In this document: piece by piece, positions 36,088-45,407 of the stretch
Numbering within the stretch: position 1 is the first letter of the stretch
Layout: each line of letters begins with the position of its first letter
NCBI GenBank assembly: GCA_022826745.1
Contig: JAJDUI010000038.1
Location: forward strand, 20,981 to 84,980
Length of the DNA: 64,000 nucleotides
Source: Thermoanaerobaculia bacterium
GTDB lineage: Bacteria; Acidobacteriota; Thermoanaerobaculia; Multivoradales; Multivoraceae
Reading direction: 5' to 3'
Program-made: the position numbers and the translations under genes
Notes under the pieces: generated by a model
What the model was told of the DNA's origin: nothing
The model's database searches: none
The model's input: the letters and a program-made list of their open reading frames with translations, nothing else

Positions 36088-36729
36088 ATGACCGCAGCCG
36101 CTTCTTCCGTCGTCAACCCTGCCTCCGCCGTTGCGACGCTCGACCGGGAGCGCGCCATCGTTCTGGTCATCGATCTCCAGGGCCGGCTGGTGGACCTGAT
36201 GGACCGGTCCCGGATGCTGCTCGACGGCACCGCGAGGCTGTTGCGTCTGGCGCAGTTGTTCGACCTGCCGGTGATCGTCACCGAGCAGTATCCGCAAGGG
36301 CTGGGGTCGACCCGCGAAGAGGTGGAGGCGGCGATTCTGGAGACGGATCCGGACGGCGGCCGTACGTGGCGGGTGGAGAAGGACTCCTTCGGCTGCTGCG
36401 GCGTGCCGGCGTTCGAAGAGGCCCTGGATGCCGCCAGGCCGGGACTGCCGGCGCCCGACCGCCAGGTCGTCGTGGCGGGGATCGAGGCGCACATCTGCGT
36501 CGTGCAGACCGTGCTCGATCTGATGGCGCGCGGGACCGACGTCCACGTCTGCTGGGACTGCGTCAGCTCGCGCGGCGAAGAGTACCGCCGCCACGCGATC
36601 GAGCGGATGGGCAACGCGGGCGCCCAGATCACGAACCACGAGTCCGTCGCCTTCGAGCTCGCCAGAGACAAGAACCACCCGCAGTTCAAGGGCGTGAACC
36701 GGCTCCTGAGAGAGGGACAGATCGCGTGA
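36088..36729 (+). CDS. Isochorismatase-family cysteine hydrolase
   Basis: 213 residues from the ATG at 36088. The catalytic triad of the family is intact: Asp29 in 'LVIDLQGRLVDL', Lys98 in 'VEKDSFGCC' and the nucleophile Cys137 in 'VVAGIEAHICVVQTVLDL'. The lid and substrate region ('TEQYPQGLGSTREEV') matches the group usually annotated 'isochorismatase/hydrolase' in diverse bacteria, not nicotinamidase, which would show a D-x-H metal site. Substrate unknown. The stop overlaps the next gene's GTG start. Confidence 0.9.
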   Translation: MTAAASSVVNPASAVATLDRERAIVLVIDLQGRLVDLMDRSRMLLDGTARLLRLAQLFDLPVIVTEQYPQGLGSTREEVEAAILETDPDGGRTWRVEKDSFGCCGVPAFEEALDAARPGLPAPDRQVVVAGIEAHICVVQTVLDLMARGTDVHVCWDCVSSRGEEYRRHAIERMGNAGAQITNHESVAFELARDKNHPQFKGVNRLLREGQIA

Positions 36730-37430
36730 CGCTCGCCGGCCCGCGCCTTGCCCGGGCCGTGTTGGCGGCGTTGCTGTGCCTGCCGGCTGCCGCGCAGACA
36801 CCCGCCGGCACGGGCGACGCGGAGGCGGCCGTCCGCGCGACCTTCGAGGCTTACCGCCAGGCGTTGATGGCCGGCGACGGCGAGGTGGCGGCCTCCCTGG
36901 TCGATCGGGAGACCGGGGAGTACTACCGGCAGCTCAAGCGGCTGGTGCTCGAGGGAAGCGAGGAGGAAGTCCGCCAGCGCACGTTCGTCGACCGTTTCCT
37001 GGTCGTCGCCTTCCGTCATCAGTTCGCCAGCGACGAACTGGCGGCGATGGAACTTGCGGACGTGATCGTGCGGGCGATGGATCTCGGCTGGATCAACTCG
37101 ACAGCGATCGAGCAGCTCGCGGTCGGCCCCATCCGGATCGAGGGAAACGGCCGGATGGACGGCAGCGAGGCCGTGGCCGCGGCGCGAACCCGGGCCTCGC
37201 TCGAGGACCCCTCCCTCGCCGGCGGGATGGATGACCTCGAGTACCGCTTCGTGAACGAGAACGGGCAGTGGAAGTTCCGGTTCAGCTCTTTCGTCTCTTC
37301 GATCGACGGCGTGATGCGGAACCTCGCGGCGCAGCTCGGCGCGGACGAGGACGACCTCATCTTCACCCTGGTCGAGTCCCTGACCGGTGTCGAAGTGCTG
37401 CCCGAGGTCTGGGAGTCGCACGACCGCTGA
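36726..37430 (+). CDS. Secreted protein of unknown function
   Basis: 234 residues from a GTG at 36726 (GTGA overlap). The signal peptide is 'LARAVLAALLCLPAAA|QTP'. The start 'AVRATFEAYRQALMAGDGEVAASLVDRETGEYY' resembles the first helix pair of SnoaL/NTF2-like proteins, and a later 'YRFVNENGQWKFRFSSF' strand pair is similar to the end of that fold. No active-site residues can be named. An NTF2-like lipid- or ligand-binding role is a guess. Confidence 0.65.
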   Translation: MTLAGPRLARAVLAALLCLPAAAQTPAGTGDAEAAVRATFEAYRQALMAGDGEVAASLVDRETGEYYRQLKRLVLEGSEEEVRQRTFVDRFLVVAFRHQFASDELAAMELADVIVRAMDLGWINSTAIEQLAVGPIRIEGNGRMDGSEAVAAARTRASLEDPSLAGGMDDLEYRFVNENGQWKFRFSSFVSSIDGVMRNLAAQLGADEDDLIFTLVESLTGVEVLPEVWESHDR

Positions 37431-37516
37431 CCGGGCAGGATCGCTGGCGGATCGGGCGCCTCGCGGGGACTCCGGCTGGCCGACCGTCCGGCCGTTCAGT
37501 GCGGTACGATCCCGTC

Positions 37517-38401
37517 GTGCCGAGCCGGCGAACAGCCCTCGTGGTCCTGGTTGCCGCCCTCCTCGCGGGTGGAGCGGCGGCCCTGGTGGCCAGGGGCGCG
37601 GCGCCGGCGGCGACTCCCCAGGTCGGCGCCTCGGACGAGCGCCGCGCCTTTCGCGGCCGGCATCGCGGTCCGTTGCCGCCTCAGGCGATGCGGACCTTCG
37701 AGAGGTACCTGTACAGACCCGTTCACCCGGACGAGGTGCTTCGGGAGTTCTACTTCACCCGGCTGGCCTACAGCGGCCACATGTACCGGGGATTCGCGGG
37801 GAGCTGGTCGATCGACTATCCGAAGGCCGACCGTCAGTTCATGGTCGGGCTGAAGCGGCTGCTCGACCAGTTGGACGCCTACGACTACGACCACGCCTTG
37901 CCGGCGACCGATCCCGAGCTCTTCCGTTTCCCCTTCCTGTACTCGGTGGAGGTCGGCTACATGGCCCTCAGTCCACCGGAGCGCGACGCGCTGCGGCGCT
38001 ACCTGCTGGCCGGCGGCTTCTGGGTCATCGACGACTTCTGGGGCTCCTGGGAGTGGGCGAACCTGGAGCGGGAGCTGTCCCTGCTGCTGCCGGAGTATCC
38101 GATCGTCGAGATTCCTCTGGATCACCCGATCTTCCACTGCTTCTACGACGTGGAGGAGATCATCCAGGTGCCCAACGTGGGTCAGGGCAGGTACGGGGGC
38201 CCGACCTGGGAGCAGGACGGCTTCACCCCTCACGTTCGCGGCATCTTCGACGAGGACGGCCGCCTGATGGTCGTGATCAACTGGAACACGGACCTCGGCG
38301 ACGCCTGGGAGTGGGCGGAAGACGAGTGGTACCCGGTGCGGTTCTCCCACTACGCGTACCAGATGGGGGTCAACTTCGTCGTGTACGCGATGTCGCACTG
38401 A
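37517..38401 (+). CDS. DUF4159-family secreted protein, copy 1
   Basis: 294 residues from a GTG at 37517, the start that gives a signal/anchor 'TALVVLVAALLAGGAAALVA'. The DUF4159 fold is seen from ~75 to the end: 'FYFTRLAYSGHMY', 'DRQFMVGLKRLLDQL', 'LSPPERDALRRYLLAGGFWVIDDFWG', 'LVVIPL..HPIFHCFYDV'-like block, 'DGRLMVVINWNTDLGDAWEWA' and the end 'NFVVYAMSH'. This fold is related to glutamine amidotransferase-like or Rossmann-like domains that occur in MoxR/Bat gene clusters. It starts the operon that ends at 53243, followed after 42 nt by the VWA gene. A second copy lies at 44552. Confidence 0.85.
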   Translation: MPSRRTALVVLVAALLAGGAAALVARGAAPAATPQVGASDERRAFRGRHRGPLPPQAMRTFERYLYRPVHPDEVLREFYFTRLAYSGHMYRGFAGSWSIDYPKADRQFMVGLKRLLDQLDAYDYDHALPATDPELFRFPFLYSVEVGYMALSPPERDALRRYLLAGGFWVIDDFWGSWEWANLERELSLLLPEYPIVEIPLDHPIFHCFYDVEEIIQVPNVGQGRYGGPTWEQDGFTPHVRGIFDEDGRLMVVINWNTDLGDAWEWAEDEWYPVRFSHYAYQMGVNFVVYAMSH

Positions 38402-38443
38402 GCGACGTCTCCCGGCTTCGGCGTTCTTCTTCCCGGCGTTTCC

Positions 38444-40762
38444 ATGGTTGGCCTGTTCGAGTTCCTGTTCAAGTACCGGCCGGCGCTGTTCGAGGAAGGC
38501 CGGTTCACCTTCGTCAGCCCGGGCTGGATGCAGGTCGCGGCGCTCCTCGCCGGCGCGCTGCTCGTCTTCGCCGCGTTCTCGTACCGCCGCCCCGGTGCCG
38601 GTGCGGCCGACCGCACCGCTGGCGCTGACCGCCTGCGCTGGTTGCCTCCGGTGTTCCGGTCGCTGGCGATCGGAGTCCTCGTCTTCTGCCTGCTGCAACC
38701 GGCCCTGGTCCTGTCGACCGTCGTGCCGCAGGAGACGTTCGTCGGAGTCGTGGTGGACGATTCGCGCAGCATGGCCATGCCGGACGAGGCGGCGGCCGCC
38801 GACGGCACGCGCGCGGGAGCCGTGCTGGAGGCCCTGTCCGGCGAGTCCGGCTCGATGCTGGATCGCCTCGCCGAGCGTTTCCAGGTACGGCTCCTCGCCT
38901 TCGGGCGCAGCGCCGAGCGGATCGAGTCCACGGAACAGCTCCGGTTCGGACGCGCCGACAGCCGGATCGGCGAGGCGCTGGTTGCCGCGAGCGACGAACT
39001 GGCCGGACTGCCGCTCTCCGGCCTCGTTCTGCTCTCGGACGGCGCCGACTCCGCGCCGGCCGAGCTCGGTGACGCCCTGCTCACCCTGAAGGCCGCCGGC
39101 ACTCCCGTGTACACGGTCGGTGTCGGCCGGCCGCGGCTTCGCAAGGACATCGAGGTTTCCCGGGTAGTCGCCCCCAGGCGGGTGCTCGAGGGTTCAACGG
39201 TCGAGGTCGAGGTCACGCTGTCCCAGACGGGGTTCGGCGGCCGCACCGTGGATCTGGAGGTCGAGGACGACGGCCGGATCGTCAACCTGGAACAGGTGAC
39301 CTTCCCGCGCGGCGGCTCCGCAGTCACTGCCCGCGTGATGTTCGCGGCGAACGACGAGGGCGCCAGGGAGTTCCGGTTTCAGGTTGCCGGCCAACCGGAT
39401 GAGGAACTGCTGCTGAACAACGAGCGGACCGCCCTGGTGGAAGTGCTGAAGCGGCGGGAAAGGATCTTCTTCTTCGAGGGCGAGCCGCGCGACGAGTCGA
39501 AGTTCCTGCGGCGAGCGGTCAGTCAGGACGAGAACCTGCACGTCGTGTCGATGACGAGGCAGGCGGCCAACAAGTTCTACGGCATGAACTTCGACGAGGA
39601 CACGCGGCGCTTCGAGGGGTTTCCGACCCGGCGCGAGGAGCTGTTCGAGTACAGCGGCGTCATCCTGGGCAGCATGGAGGCGAGTTTCTTCACTCACGAC
39701 CAGATGCGGATGCTGGTCGACTTCGCGAGCCAGCGCGGCGGCGGCGTGCTGCTCCTGGGCGGTCGTCGGGCTTTCTCCGAGGGCGGTTTTGCCGGCACTC
39801 CGCTTGCCGAGCTCTCGCCGGTCGTGCTCTATGACCGGCCGGCCGACCAGGGTCGCCCGGAACTGATGACGGATCTGCGGATCGATCTGACGCCTCAGGG
39901 GCGGGGCCACCCGGCGACGCTCCTGCGCGATGACCGGGAGGAGGCGAACGAGCTCTGGCCCACGCTGCCGCCGCTCTCCGCCTACCAGCGGGCGACGGAA
40001 CTGAAGGCTGGCGCCACGGCGCTGCTTCAGGCGGAGAGCCCGATGGTCAGGGATCCGATGATCGTCCTGGCGCACCACCGGATCGGCCGCGGCCGGGCGA
40101 TCGCGTTCACGCCTCACGACTCCTGGCACTGGCAGATGAGCGCCGACATTCCGCTCGAGGACCAGACTCACGAGCGCCTCTGGCGGCAGATGCTGCGCTG
40201 GCTGGTGTCCTACGTTCCCGATCGGATCGAGGTAGAGGCGGACCGCGACCGCTTCGAGCCGGGCAGCACCGTGACGCTGCGCGCGACGGTGCGGGACGAG
40301 GCGTTCCAGGAAGTGAACCGGGCCCAGGTCGTGGCGGCGATCGAGCAGCCGTCCGGCGAGGAGGTCGAGGTACCGCTCGACTGGTCGGTGGAACGTGACG
40401 GAGAGTTCGTCGGCACCTTCACGGCAAGGGAGCCCGGTCTCTACCGGGTCGAGGTCGACGCGCGGTCGGAGGGCGAGTTGCTCGGCGTTGCGACCTCCCG
40501 CTTCGCCGTGGACGAACTGAACGAGGAACTGTTTGGCGCGGCCCGCAGGGATTCCGTGCTCAAGCGGATCGCGAGCGAAACGGGCGGCCGGCAGGTCGGA
40601 CTCGGCCAGGCGGACCGCCTGGTCGAGGACCTTTCGGTGAGCAGTGAGGGCACCCTGGTGAGAGAGGCCAGGGATCTCTGGGACATGCCGATCCTGTTCC
40701 TGGCCCTGGTCGCGCTGCTCGGCGGGGAGTGGGCCGTCCGTCGCCGTCTGGGGATGGCGTGA
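38444..40762 (+). CDS. VWA/GATase-like inner-membrane protein of the MoxR cluster
   Basis: 772 residues from the ATG at 38444. Two N-terminal membrane segments ('MQVAALLAGALLVFAAF', 'SLAIGVLVFCLLQPALVL') are followed by a VWA domain with the MIDAS 'VVVDDSRSMAMP' (near residue 105) and 'GLVLLSDGADSAP'. Then come Ig-like domains and a glutamine amidotransferase class-I-like domain ('RIFFFEGEPRDESKFLRRAVSQ', 'GGGVLLLGGRRAFSEGG') with no catalytic Cys seen, and a final C-terminal membrane helix ('MPILFLALVALLGGEWAVRRR'). This is the typical layout of the large VWA proteins encoded beside MoxR. GTGA overlap with the next gene. Confidence 0.87.
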   Translation: MVGLFEFLFKYRPALFEEGRFTFVSPGWMQVAALLAGALLVFAAFSYRRPGAGAADRTAGADRLRWLPPVFRSLAIGVLVFCLLQPALVLSTVVPQETFVGVVVDDSRSMAMPDEAAAADGTRAGAVLEALSGESGSMLDRLAERFQVRLLAFGRSAERIESTEQLRFGRADSRIGEALVAASDELAGLPLSGLVLLSDGADSAPAELGDALLTLKAAGTPVYTVGVGRPRLRKDIEVSRVVAPRRVLEGSTVEVEVTLSQTGFGGRTVDLEVEDDGRIVNLEQVTFPRGGSAVTARVMFAANDEGAREFRFQVAGQPDEELLLNNERTALVEVLKRRERIFFFEGEPRDESKFLRRAVSQDENLHVVSMTRQAANKFYGMNFDEDTRRFEGFPTRREELFEYSGVILGSMEASFFTHDQMRMLVDFASQRGGGVLLLGGRRAFSEGGFAGTPLAELSPVVLYDRPADQGRPELMTDLRIDLTPQGRGHPATLLRDDREEANELWPTLPPLSAYQRATELKAGATALLQAESPMVRDPMIVLAHHRIGRGRAIAFTPHDSWHWQMSADIPLEDQTHERLWRQMLRWLVSYVPDRIEVEADRDRFEPGSTVTLRATVRDEAFQEVNRAQVVAAIEQPSGEEVEVPLDWSVERDGEFVGTFTAREPGLYRVEVDARSEGELLGVATSRFAVDELNEELFGAARRDSVLKRIASETGGRQVGLGQADRLVEDLSVSSEGTLVREARDLWDMPILFLALVALLGGEWAVRRRLGMA

Positions 40763-41790
40763 CTCCTCCGGACTCGCGTCGCGGCGGCACCCTTGCCGCC
40801 TGTCTGGCGGTGGCCGGGCTTGTCGCGATCGCTCCGCTCTCCGCCGATACCCACCTGCTGGTCGTGGCCGGCGTCGGTGGCGAGGAGACCTACACCGAAC
40901 GCTTCCACCTGTGGTCGACGCGGGTCGCGGACGCGGCGGTCGCCGCCGGCCTCAGGCCGGAGAACGTCGTCTACCTGGGGGAGCGCAAGGACATCGATCC
41001 CGAGCGGATCAGCGCACGCTCAACCGGCGAGAACGTGCTGGCGGAGATCGCGGCCGTTGCCGAGCGGTCGAGGGTCGGAGACGACGTGTGGATCGTGCTC
41101 TTCGGCCATGGCAGCGGCGCCGCGGGACCGCCGCGGTTCAATCTTCCCGGTCGCGATCTGGCCGCCGCGGAGTACGCCGCGGCGCTGGAACAGCTTGCCG
41201 ACCGCCGCGTCGTCTTCATCAACGCGAGTTCCGCGTCCGGCGGCTTCATCGGGCCGTTGTCGCAGGAGGGCCGGGTGATCATCACCGCCACGAAGTCGGG
41301 AGGCCAGAGCAACGAGTCGCTGTTCGGCGGCTTCCTGGCGGAGGCCCTCGACGGCGCCGCGGGGGACGCGAACAAGGACGGCCGCACGTCGGCGCTTGAG
41401 GCCTTCGAGTTCGCTCAGCGTGAGATCGAGCGCTACTACCGGCAGACCGGGCTGTTGCGCACCGAGAATGCGCTGCTCGACGACGACGGCGACGGTCTGG
41501 GCAGTCCGGAGCCGGCCGGCCTGGAGGCGTCGGAAGCGACCGATGGCCGGCTTGCGAGTCTCCGGTACCTGGCTCAGGAGGCGGAGCCTTCGACGCTCAC
41601 CGCGGAGGCGCGCGAACTCACGGAGCGGCGTGACGGGATACAGCGGCGAATCGATGAGCTGCGCCTGCAGCGGGAGGCGCTGGACGAGGAGGTCTACCTG
41701 GCCGAACTCCAGGAGCTGATGGTCGCACTGGCGCTGGTCGATCGCGAGCTGGAGGAGGCTGGCGGCGGCGACGGGGAGCCCGATCCGTGA
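40759..41790 (+). CDS. Caspase-fold (C13/C14-like) secreted protein lacking the catalytic cysteine
   Basis: 343 residues from a GTG at 40759 (GTGA). A signal peptide ends 'LVAIAPLSA|DTH'. The fold is that of caspase-like proteins in MoxR clusters: 'HLLVVAGVGGEETYTERFHLWS', 'DDVWIVLFGHGSGAAG' (His117), 'RVVFINASSASGGF', 'GRVIITATKSGGQSNESLFGGFLAEAL' and then the EF-hand-like 'DANKDGRTSALEAFEFAQ'. Active members have E/D-A-C-x-S-G at the fourth block; here it is N-A-S157-S-A-S-G, and the mature chain has no cysteine at all. It is therefore not a cysteine peptidase. A C-terminal coiled coil ('RRDGIQRRIDELRLQREALDEEV') follows. Confidence 0.83.
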   Translation: MTPPDSRRGGTLAACLAVAGLVAIAPLSADTHLLVVAGVGGEETYTERFHLWSTRVADAAVAAGLRPENVVYLGERKDIDPERISARSTGENVLAEIAAVAERSRVGDDVWIVLFGHGSGAAGPPRFNLPGRDLAAAEYAAALEQLADRRVVFINASSASGGFIGPLSQEGRVIITATKSGGQSNESLFGGFLAEALDGAAGDANKDGRTSALEAFEFAQREIERYYRQTGLLRTENALLDDDGDGLGSPEPAGLEASEATDGRLASLRYLAQEAEPSTLTAEARELTERRDGIQRRIDELRLQREALDEEVYLAELQELMVALALVDRELEEAGGGDGEPDP

Positions 41791-44555
41791 TCCCTGGCAG
41801 GCGCTCCCTGGCAGGAGCCGCGACGACCGCGCTGTTGCTGGCAGTCGTCTGGTCGGTCGGGGCGTGGTCGCTCGGGGCGGGGCCGGCCGCGGCACAGGAG
41901 CCGGCGTCGCTCGACGAGATCGAGTCGATGCTCCGGACAGGCCGGTACGAGGACGCCATCTCCCGGCTGGAGGTGTGGACGGGCGGCGGGGGGGTGGCAG
42001 CGCCGCGCGCGCTGCGACTGCTGGTTGAGGCGTTGATCGCTACCGGGCGCTACGACGAAGCCGCCGCGGCGTTCGAGGGCGTCGATCCCGCGGACGTGGG
42101 ACTCGGCGTTCTCCGTGGCCGGGTGGCTCTGCTCGACGGTGACCGCGAGGGAGCCGGACAGGCGTTCGAGTCGGCGCGCATGGCCCGGCGCGGTGAAGCC
42201 CTGGTCGCCTCGTTCGAGCTGGCGCGGCTGGCCCGGGACCAGGGCGCGATCGAACAGGCTACGACGGGTTTCTACGCGATGATCGACGCCTACAATCGCG
42301 GCGCGGCCGACACGGCTGAGGAGCTCGTCGCGGTCGCCGAGGCCTGCCAGTGGTTGGGGCGCGATGATCCGGAGCTGTTCAAGGACGCGCTGAGGGCCTA
42401 CGACGAGGCCGTGGCGCTCGATCCCTCGTGGCCCGTGCCCCGGATTCGGCTCGGGGAGCTGTTCCTCGAGAAGTACGACAGCTCCCAGGCCCGCACCTCG
42501 ATCGCCGACGTGCTGCGGACGAACCCGCGACACCCGGAAGCGCTGCTGGCGATGGCCCGGACGATGCGCTTCGACGGCAACCCACGGGCGGCCGAGACAC
42601 TCGACGCGGCCCTCGAGGTGAACCCGAACCTGGTCGCGGCCCGGGTGTTCCGGGCCCGGCTCCGCCTGGCCTCGGAACGCTTCGGCGAGGCCCGCGAGGA
42701 GGCGGAGAAGGCGATCCAGGCCGATCCCGAATCGCTCACGGCACGGACCGTGCTGGCGGCGGTCGAGTTCATCGAAGGGCGTGAGGAGGAGTTCGCCAGC
42801 GTTCGCGACGGCATTCTGGCGGACAACCCGCGCTACGCCGACCTGTTCAACGAACTTGCCGACGCCAGCGTCGAGAACCGGCTCTACCCGCAGGCGCGGG
42901 ACTTCGCCGCCGAGGCGGTGCGGCTGGATCCGAAGTCCTGGCGCGGCTACGGGCTGCTCGGCCAGAACCAGCTCCGTCTCGGGGAGATCGAGGCCGGGAA
43001 GGCCAATCTGGAGCGGGCCTTCGCCGGCGACCCGTACAACGTCTGGATCAAGAACACGCTCGATCTCGTCGACACGTTCGTCCAGTACCGGACGATCCAG
43101 AGCGAGCACTTCGAGTTCCACATCCACGAAAGCGAGGCGGAACTGCTGGCGCCCTACGTGGTCGAGCTGGCGGAGGAGGCCTGGGCCGTGCTGGTCGAGC
43201 GCTACCGCTTCGAGCCCCCGACGCCGGTCCGGGTCGAACTCTATCCGTCGCACGCCGACTTCTCGGTCCGCACGGTCGGGCTCGCCGGGCTGGGCGCCCT
43301 GGGCGTGTGCTTCGGTCCGGTGCTGGCCCTCGACTCGCCCTCGGCCCGCCAGGTCGGCCACTTCAACTGGGGCGCCACGCTCTGGCACGAACTCGCCCAC
43401 ACCTTCACCCTCCTCGTCACCGACGCGAAGATCCCGCGCTGGTTCACGGAAGGTCTCTCCGTGTTCGAGGAACGGCGGGCACGGCCCGGATGGGGCGACG
43501 ACGTCCAGATCCCCTTCATCACTTCCTTGCGGGACGGGGATCTGCTGGGCATCGCCGAGCTCAACGACGGCTTCATGCGGCCGAGGTTCCCCAACCAGAT
43601 CGGACTCTCCTACTACCAGGCCTCGCTGATCTGCGACTGGATCGAGGAGAACTACGGTTTCGATGCGATCCTCCTCATGCTTGCCGGCTACCGGGACGGC
43701 AAGAGCACCGACGAGGTGTTTCAGGAGGCGATGTCGCTGTCCCTGGAGAGCTTCGACGAGCGGTTCTTCGGCTATCTGCGCGAGCGTTTCGGCACCGCGA
43801 TGGCTGCACTCTCCGATGTGCCGGGGGCCGTCGGCCGGGATGACGCGGAAGATGAGGAACCGGGTGAAGATGGACCGTCGCGGGGCCCCAGACGGAACCT
43901 CTTCGCGGGCTCCGGGCCGGACCTGGAGGCGCTCGAACGTGTGGCGAAGGAACGTCCGGACGATTTCCGCGTGCAGATGACCTACGGCAACGCGCTCTTC
44001 GCCGAGGAACGCTACGCCGAGGCCGAGGCGCCGCTGCTGAGGGGCCGCGACCTCTTCCCCGAGTTCGTGGGTCCCGGCAACGCCTACACGTTGCTGGCCG
44101 AGATCTACCGGGAGCTGGAACGGGAGGAAGAGGCGATCGGGGCGCTGCAGAATCTGCTCCAGCACAACGAGACGGCGTGGGACGAGCACCTTGCGCTGGC
44201 CGATCTGCTGGCCGAGGCAGGCCGGAGCGAGGAAGAAGCGGACATCCTGGAGCGAACCCTCTACATCTCGCCGTTCGACGCCGGCGTACACCGTCGTCTC
44301 GCCGAGTTCGCCTCCGCCGACCGCCGGTTCGACGTCGCCGTGCGCGAGCGCGCCGCACTGGTCGCGCTGGACCCGCCCGACCGCGCGGACGCGCTGTACC
44401 GGCTGGCGCTTTCCCAGCGGGACGCGGGTCTGGCCGATGAGGCCCGGCGCACGGTGCTGCGAGCCCTGGAGGTGGCGCCGGGGTACGATCCGGCGCAGGA
44501 ACTGCTGCTCGACCTGGTGGGGAAGGGGCCGAAGGCTGGACTAGAGGGGCCGTGA
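41787..44555 (+). CDS. TPR-repeat protein with HExxH gluzincin peptidase domain
   Basis: 922 residues from a GTG at 41787 (GTGA). The signal peptide ends 'GAGPAAA|QEP'. TPR-like repeats fill residues ~25-420 and ~690-920. Between them lies a peptidase MA-like domain with 'HFEFHIHESEAELLAPYVVEL' at its start and 'TLWHELAHTF' (His534, Glu535, His538) followed by 'RWFTEGLSVFEERR' with the third ligand Glu555. The zinc site and catalytic Glu are intact, so this is likely an active secreted metallopeptidase. Its operon place beside a cysteine-less caspase fold suggests that proteolysis in this cluster is done by this gene. Substrate unknown. Confidence 0.88.
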   Translation: MIPGRRSLAGAATTALLLAVVWSVGAWSLGAGPAAAQEPASLDEIESMLRTGRYEDAISRLEVWTGGGGVAAPRALRLLVEALIATGRYDEAAAAFEGVDPADVGLGVLRGRVALLDGDREGAGQAFESARMARRGEALVASFELARLARDQGAIEQATTGFYAMIDAYNRGAADTAEELVAVAEACQWLGRDDPELFKDALRAYDEAVALDPSWPVPRIRLGELFLEKYDSSQARTSIADVLRTNPRHPEALLAMARTMRFDGNPRAAETLDAALEVNPNLVAARVFRARLRLASERFGEAREEAEKAIQADPESLTARTVLAAVEFIEGREEEFASVRDGILADNPRYADLFNELADASVENRLYPQARDFAAEAVRLDPKSWRGYGLLGQNQLRLGEIEAGKANLERAFAGDPYNVWIKNTLDLVDTFVQYRTIQSEHFEFHIHESEAELLAPYVVELAEEAWAVLVERYRFEPPTPVRVELYPSHADFSVRTVGLAGLGALGVCFGPVLALDSPSARQVGHFNWGATLWHELAHTFTLLVTDAKIPRWFTEGLSVFEERRARPGWGDDVQIPFITSLRDGDLLGIAELNDGFMRPRFPNQIGLSYYQASLICDWIEENYGFDAILLMLAGYRDGKSTDEVFQEAMSLSLESFDERFFGYLRERFGTAMAALSDVPGAVGRDDAEDEEPGEDGPSRGPRRNLFAGSGPDLEALERVAKERPDDFRVQMTYGNALFAEERYAEAEAPLLRGRDLFPEFVGPGNAYTLLAEIYRELEREEEAIGALQNLLQHNETAWDEHLALADLLAEAGRSEEEADILERTLYISPFDAGVHRRLAEFASADRRFDVAVRERAALVALDPPDRADALYRLALSQRDAGLADEARRTVLRALEVAPGYDPAQELLLDLVGKGPKAGLEGP

Positions 44556-45370
44556 AGGAATCGCTCAACAGACGTCGAACGTTCGCAGCCGTGGCGGGCA
44601 TCCTGTCGCTCGCCCTGCTGGCGGGCGGACTGGCCGCGCGCGACGAGAACTGGCGCCCCGCGGCGCCCGAGGTGGAGACGCCGTCGTTTCCCTACTCGGG
44701 CGGCTTCACCTTCGCCCGGATCCGCTTCGAGCCGACGATCTGGGGCGGCGGGCCGTTCATGTGGGGTCTCGACCTGAAGTGGAACCACGACTATCCGTTC
44801 GCCGAGGAGAACTTCACCCGCATCGTCGACGAGATCACCGACATCGAGGTGCGGACGGAGGGCGGCAACGTCCTCGAGCTGAGCGATCCCCGGCTGTTCG
44901 AGCATCCCTGGGCCTATCTCTGCGAGCCGGGCTTCTGGAACCCGACGGAGGAGGAGCTCGAGAACCTCCGCTCCTACCTGCTCAAGGGCGGCTTCCTGGT
45001 GATCGACGACTTCTTCGACATACGCGGCTATCCCGTTCAGTGGGAGAATTTCGAGCGGCAGATGGGCCGGCTGCTGCCTGGCTACGAACTCGTTCCTCTC
45101 ACCGTCGAACACCCCGTCTTCCGCTCCTTCTTCGTGCTTGAGGACATCAACTTCGACATCGAGGACGCCCGCTTCTACCCCGTGCGGGGCCGGATCTACG
45201 GTGTCTTCGAGGACAACGATCCGAGCCGGCGGCTGATGGTCGCCATCAACTACAACATGGACATAGGCGATTTCTGGGAGTGGTCGGAGACCACCTTCTA
45301 CCCGGTCGACGTGACCCAGAAGGGCTTCAAGCTCGGGGTCAACTACCTGATCTACGGGATGACCCACTGA
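44552..45370 (+). CDS. DUF4159-family secreted protein, copy 2
   Basis: 272 residues from a GTG at 44552 (GTGA). N-terminal signal/anchor 'RTFAAVAGILSLALLAGGLAA'. It shares the blocks of the first copy: 'FTFARIRFEPTIWGGG', 'LRSYLLKGGFLVIDDFFD', 'HPVFRSFFVLEDI', 'RRLMVAINYNMDIGDFWEWS' and the end 'NYLIYGMTH'. The two copies differ enough in the first 80 residues that they probably do different jobs. It stands directly before the MoxR gene, the usual place for this family. Confidence 0.88.
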   Translation: MKESLNRRRTFAAVAGILSLALLAGGLAARDENWRPAAPEVETPSFPYSGGFTFARIRFEPTIWGGGPFMWGLDLKWNHDYPFAEENFTRIVDEITDIEVRTEGGNVLELSDPRLFEHPWAYLCEPGFWNPTEEELENLRSYLLKGGFLVIDDFFDIRGYPVQWENFERQMGRLLPGYELVPLTVEHPVFRSFFVLEDINFDIEDARFYPVRGRIYGVFEDNDPSRRLMVAINYNMDIGDFWEWSETTFYPVDVTQKGFKLGVNYLIYGMTH

Positions 45371-45407
45371 CCCGTTCGCGAACGGACGCGGCCCCGATTC
45401 CGGAAGC

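Noticed and set aside
41694..44291. 865-codon open frame on the minus strand, opposite the TPR-peptidase gene
   Set aside because: Antisense shadow; the plus-strand protein has a signal peptide, TPRs and HExxH, while the minus-strand one shows only Arg/Gly/Asp-rich text without domains.
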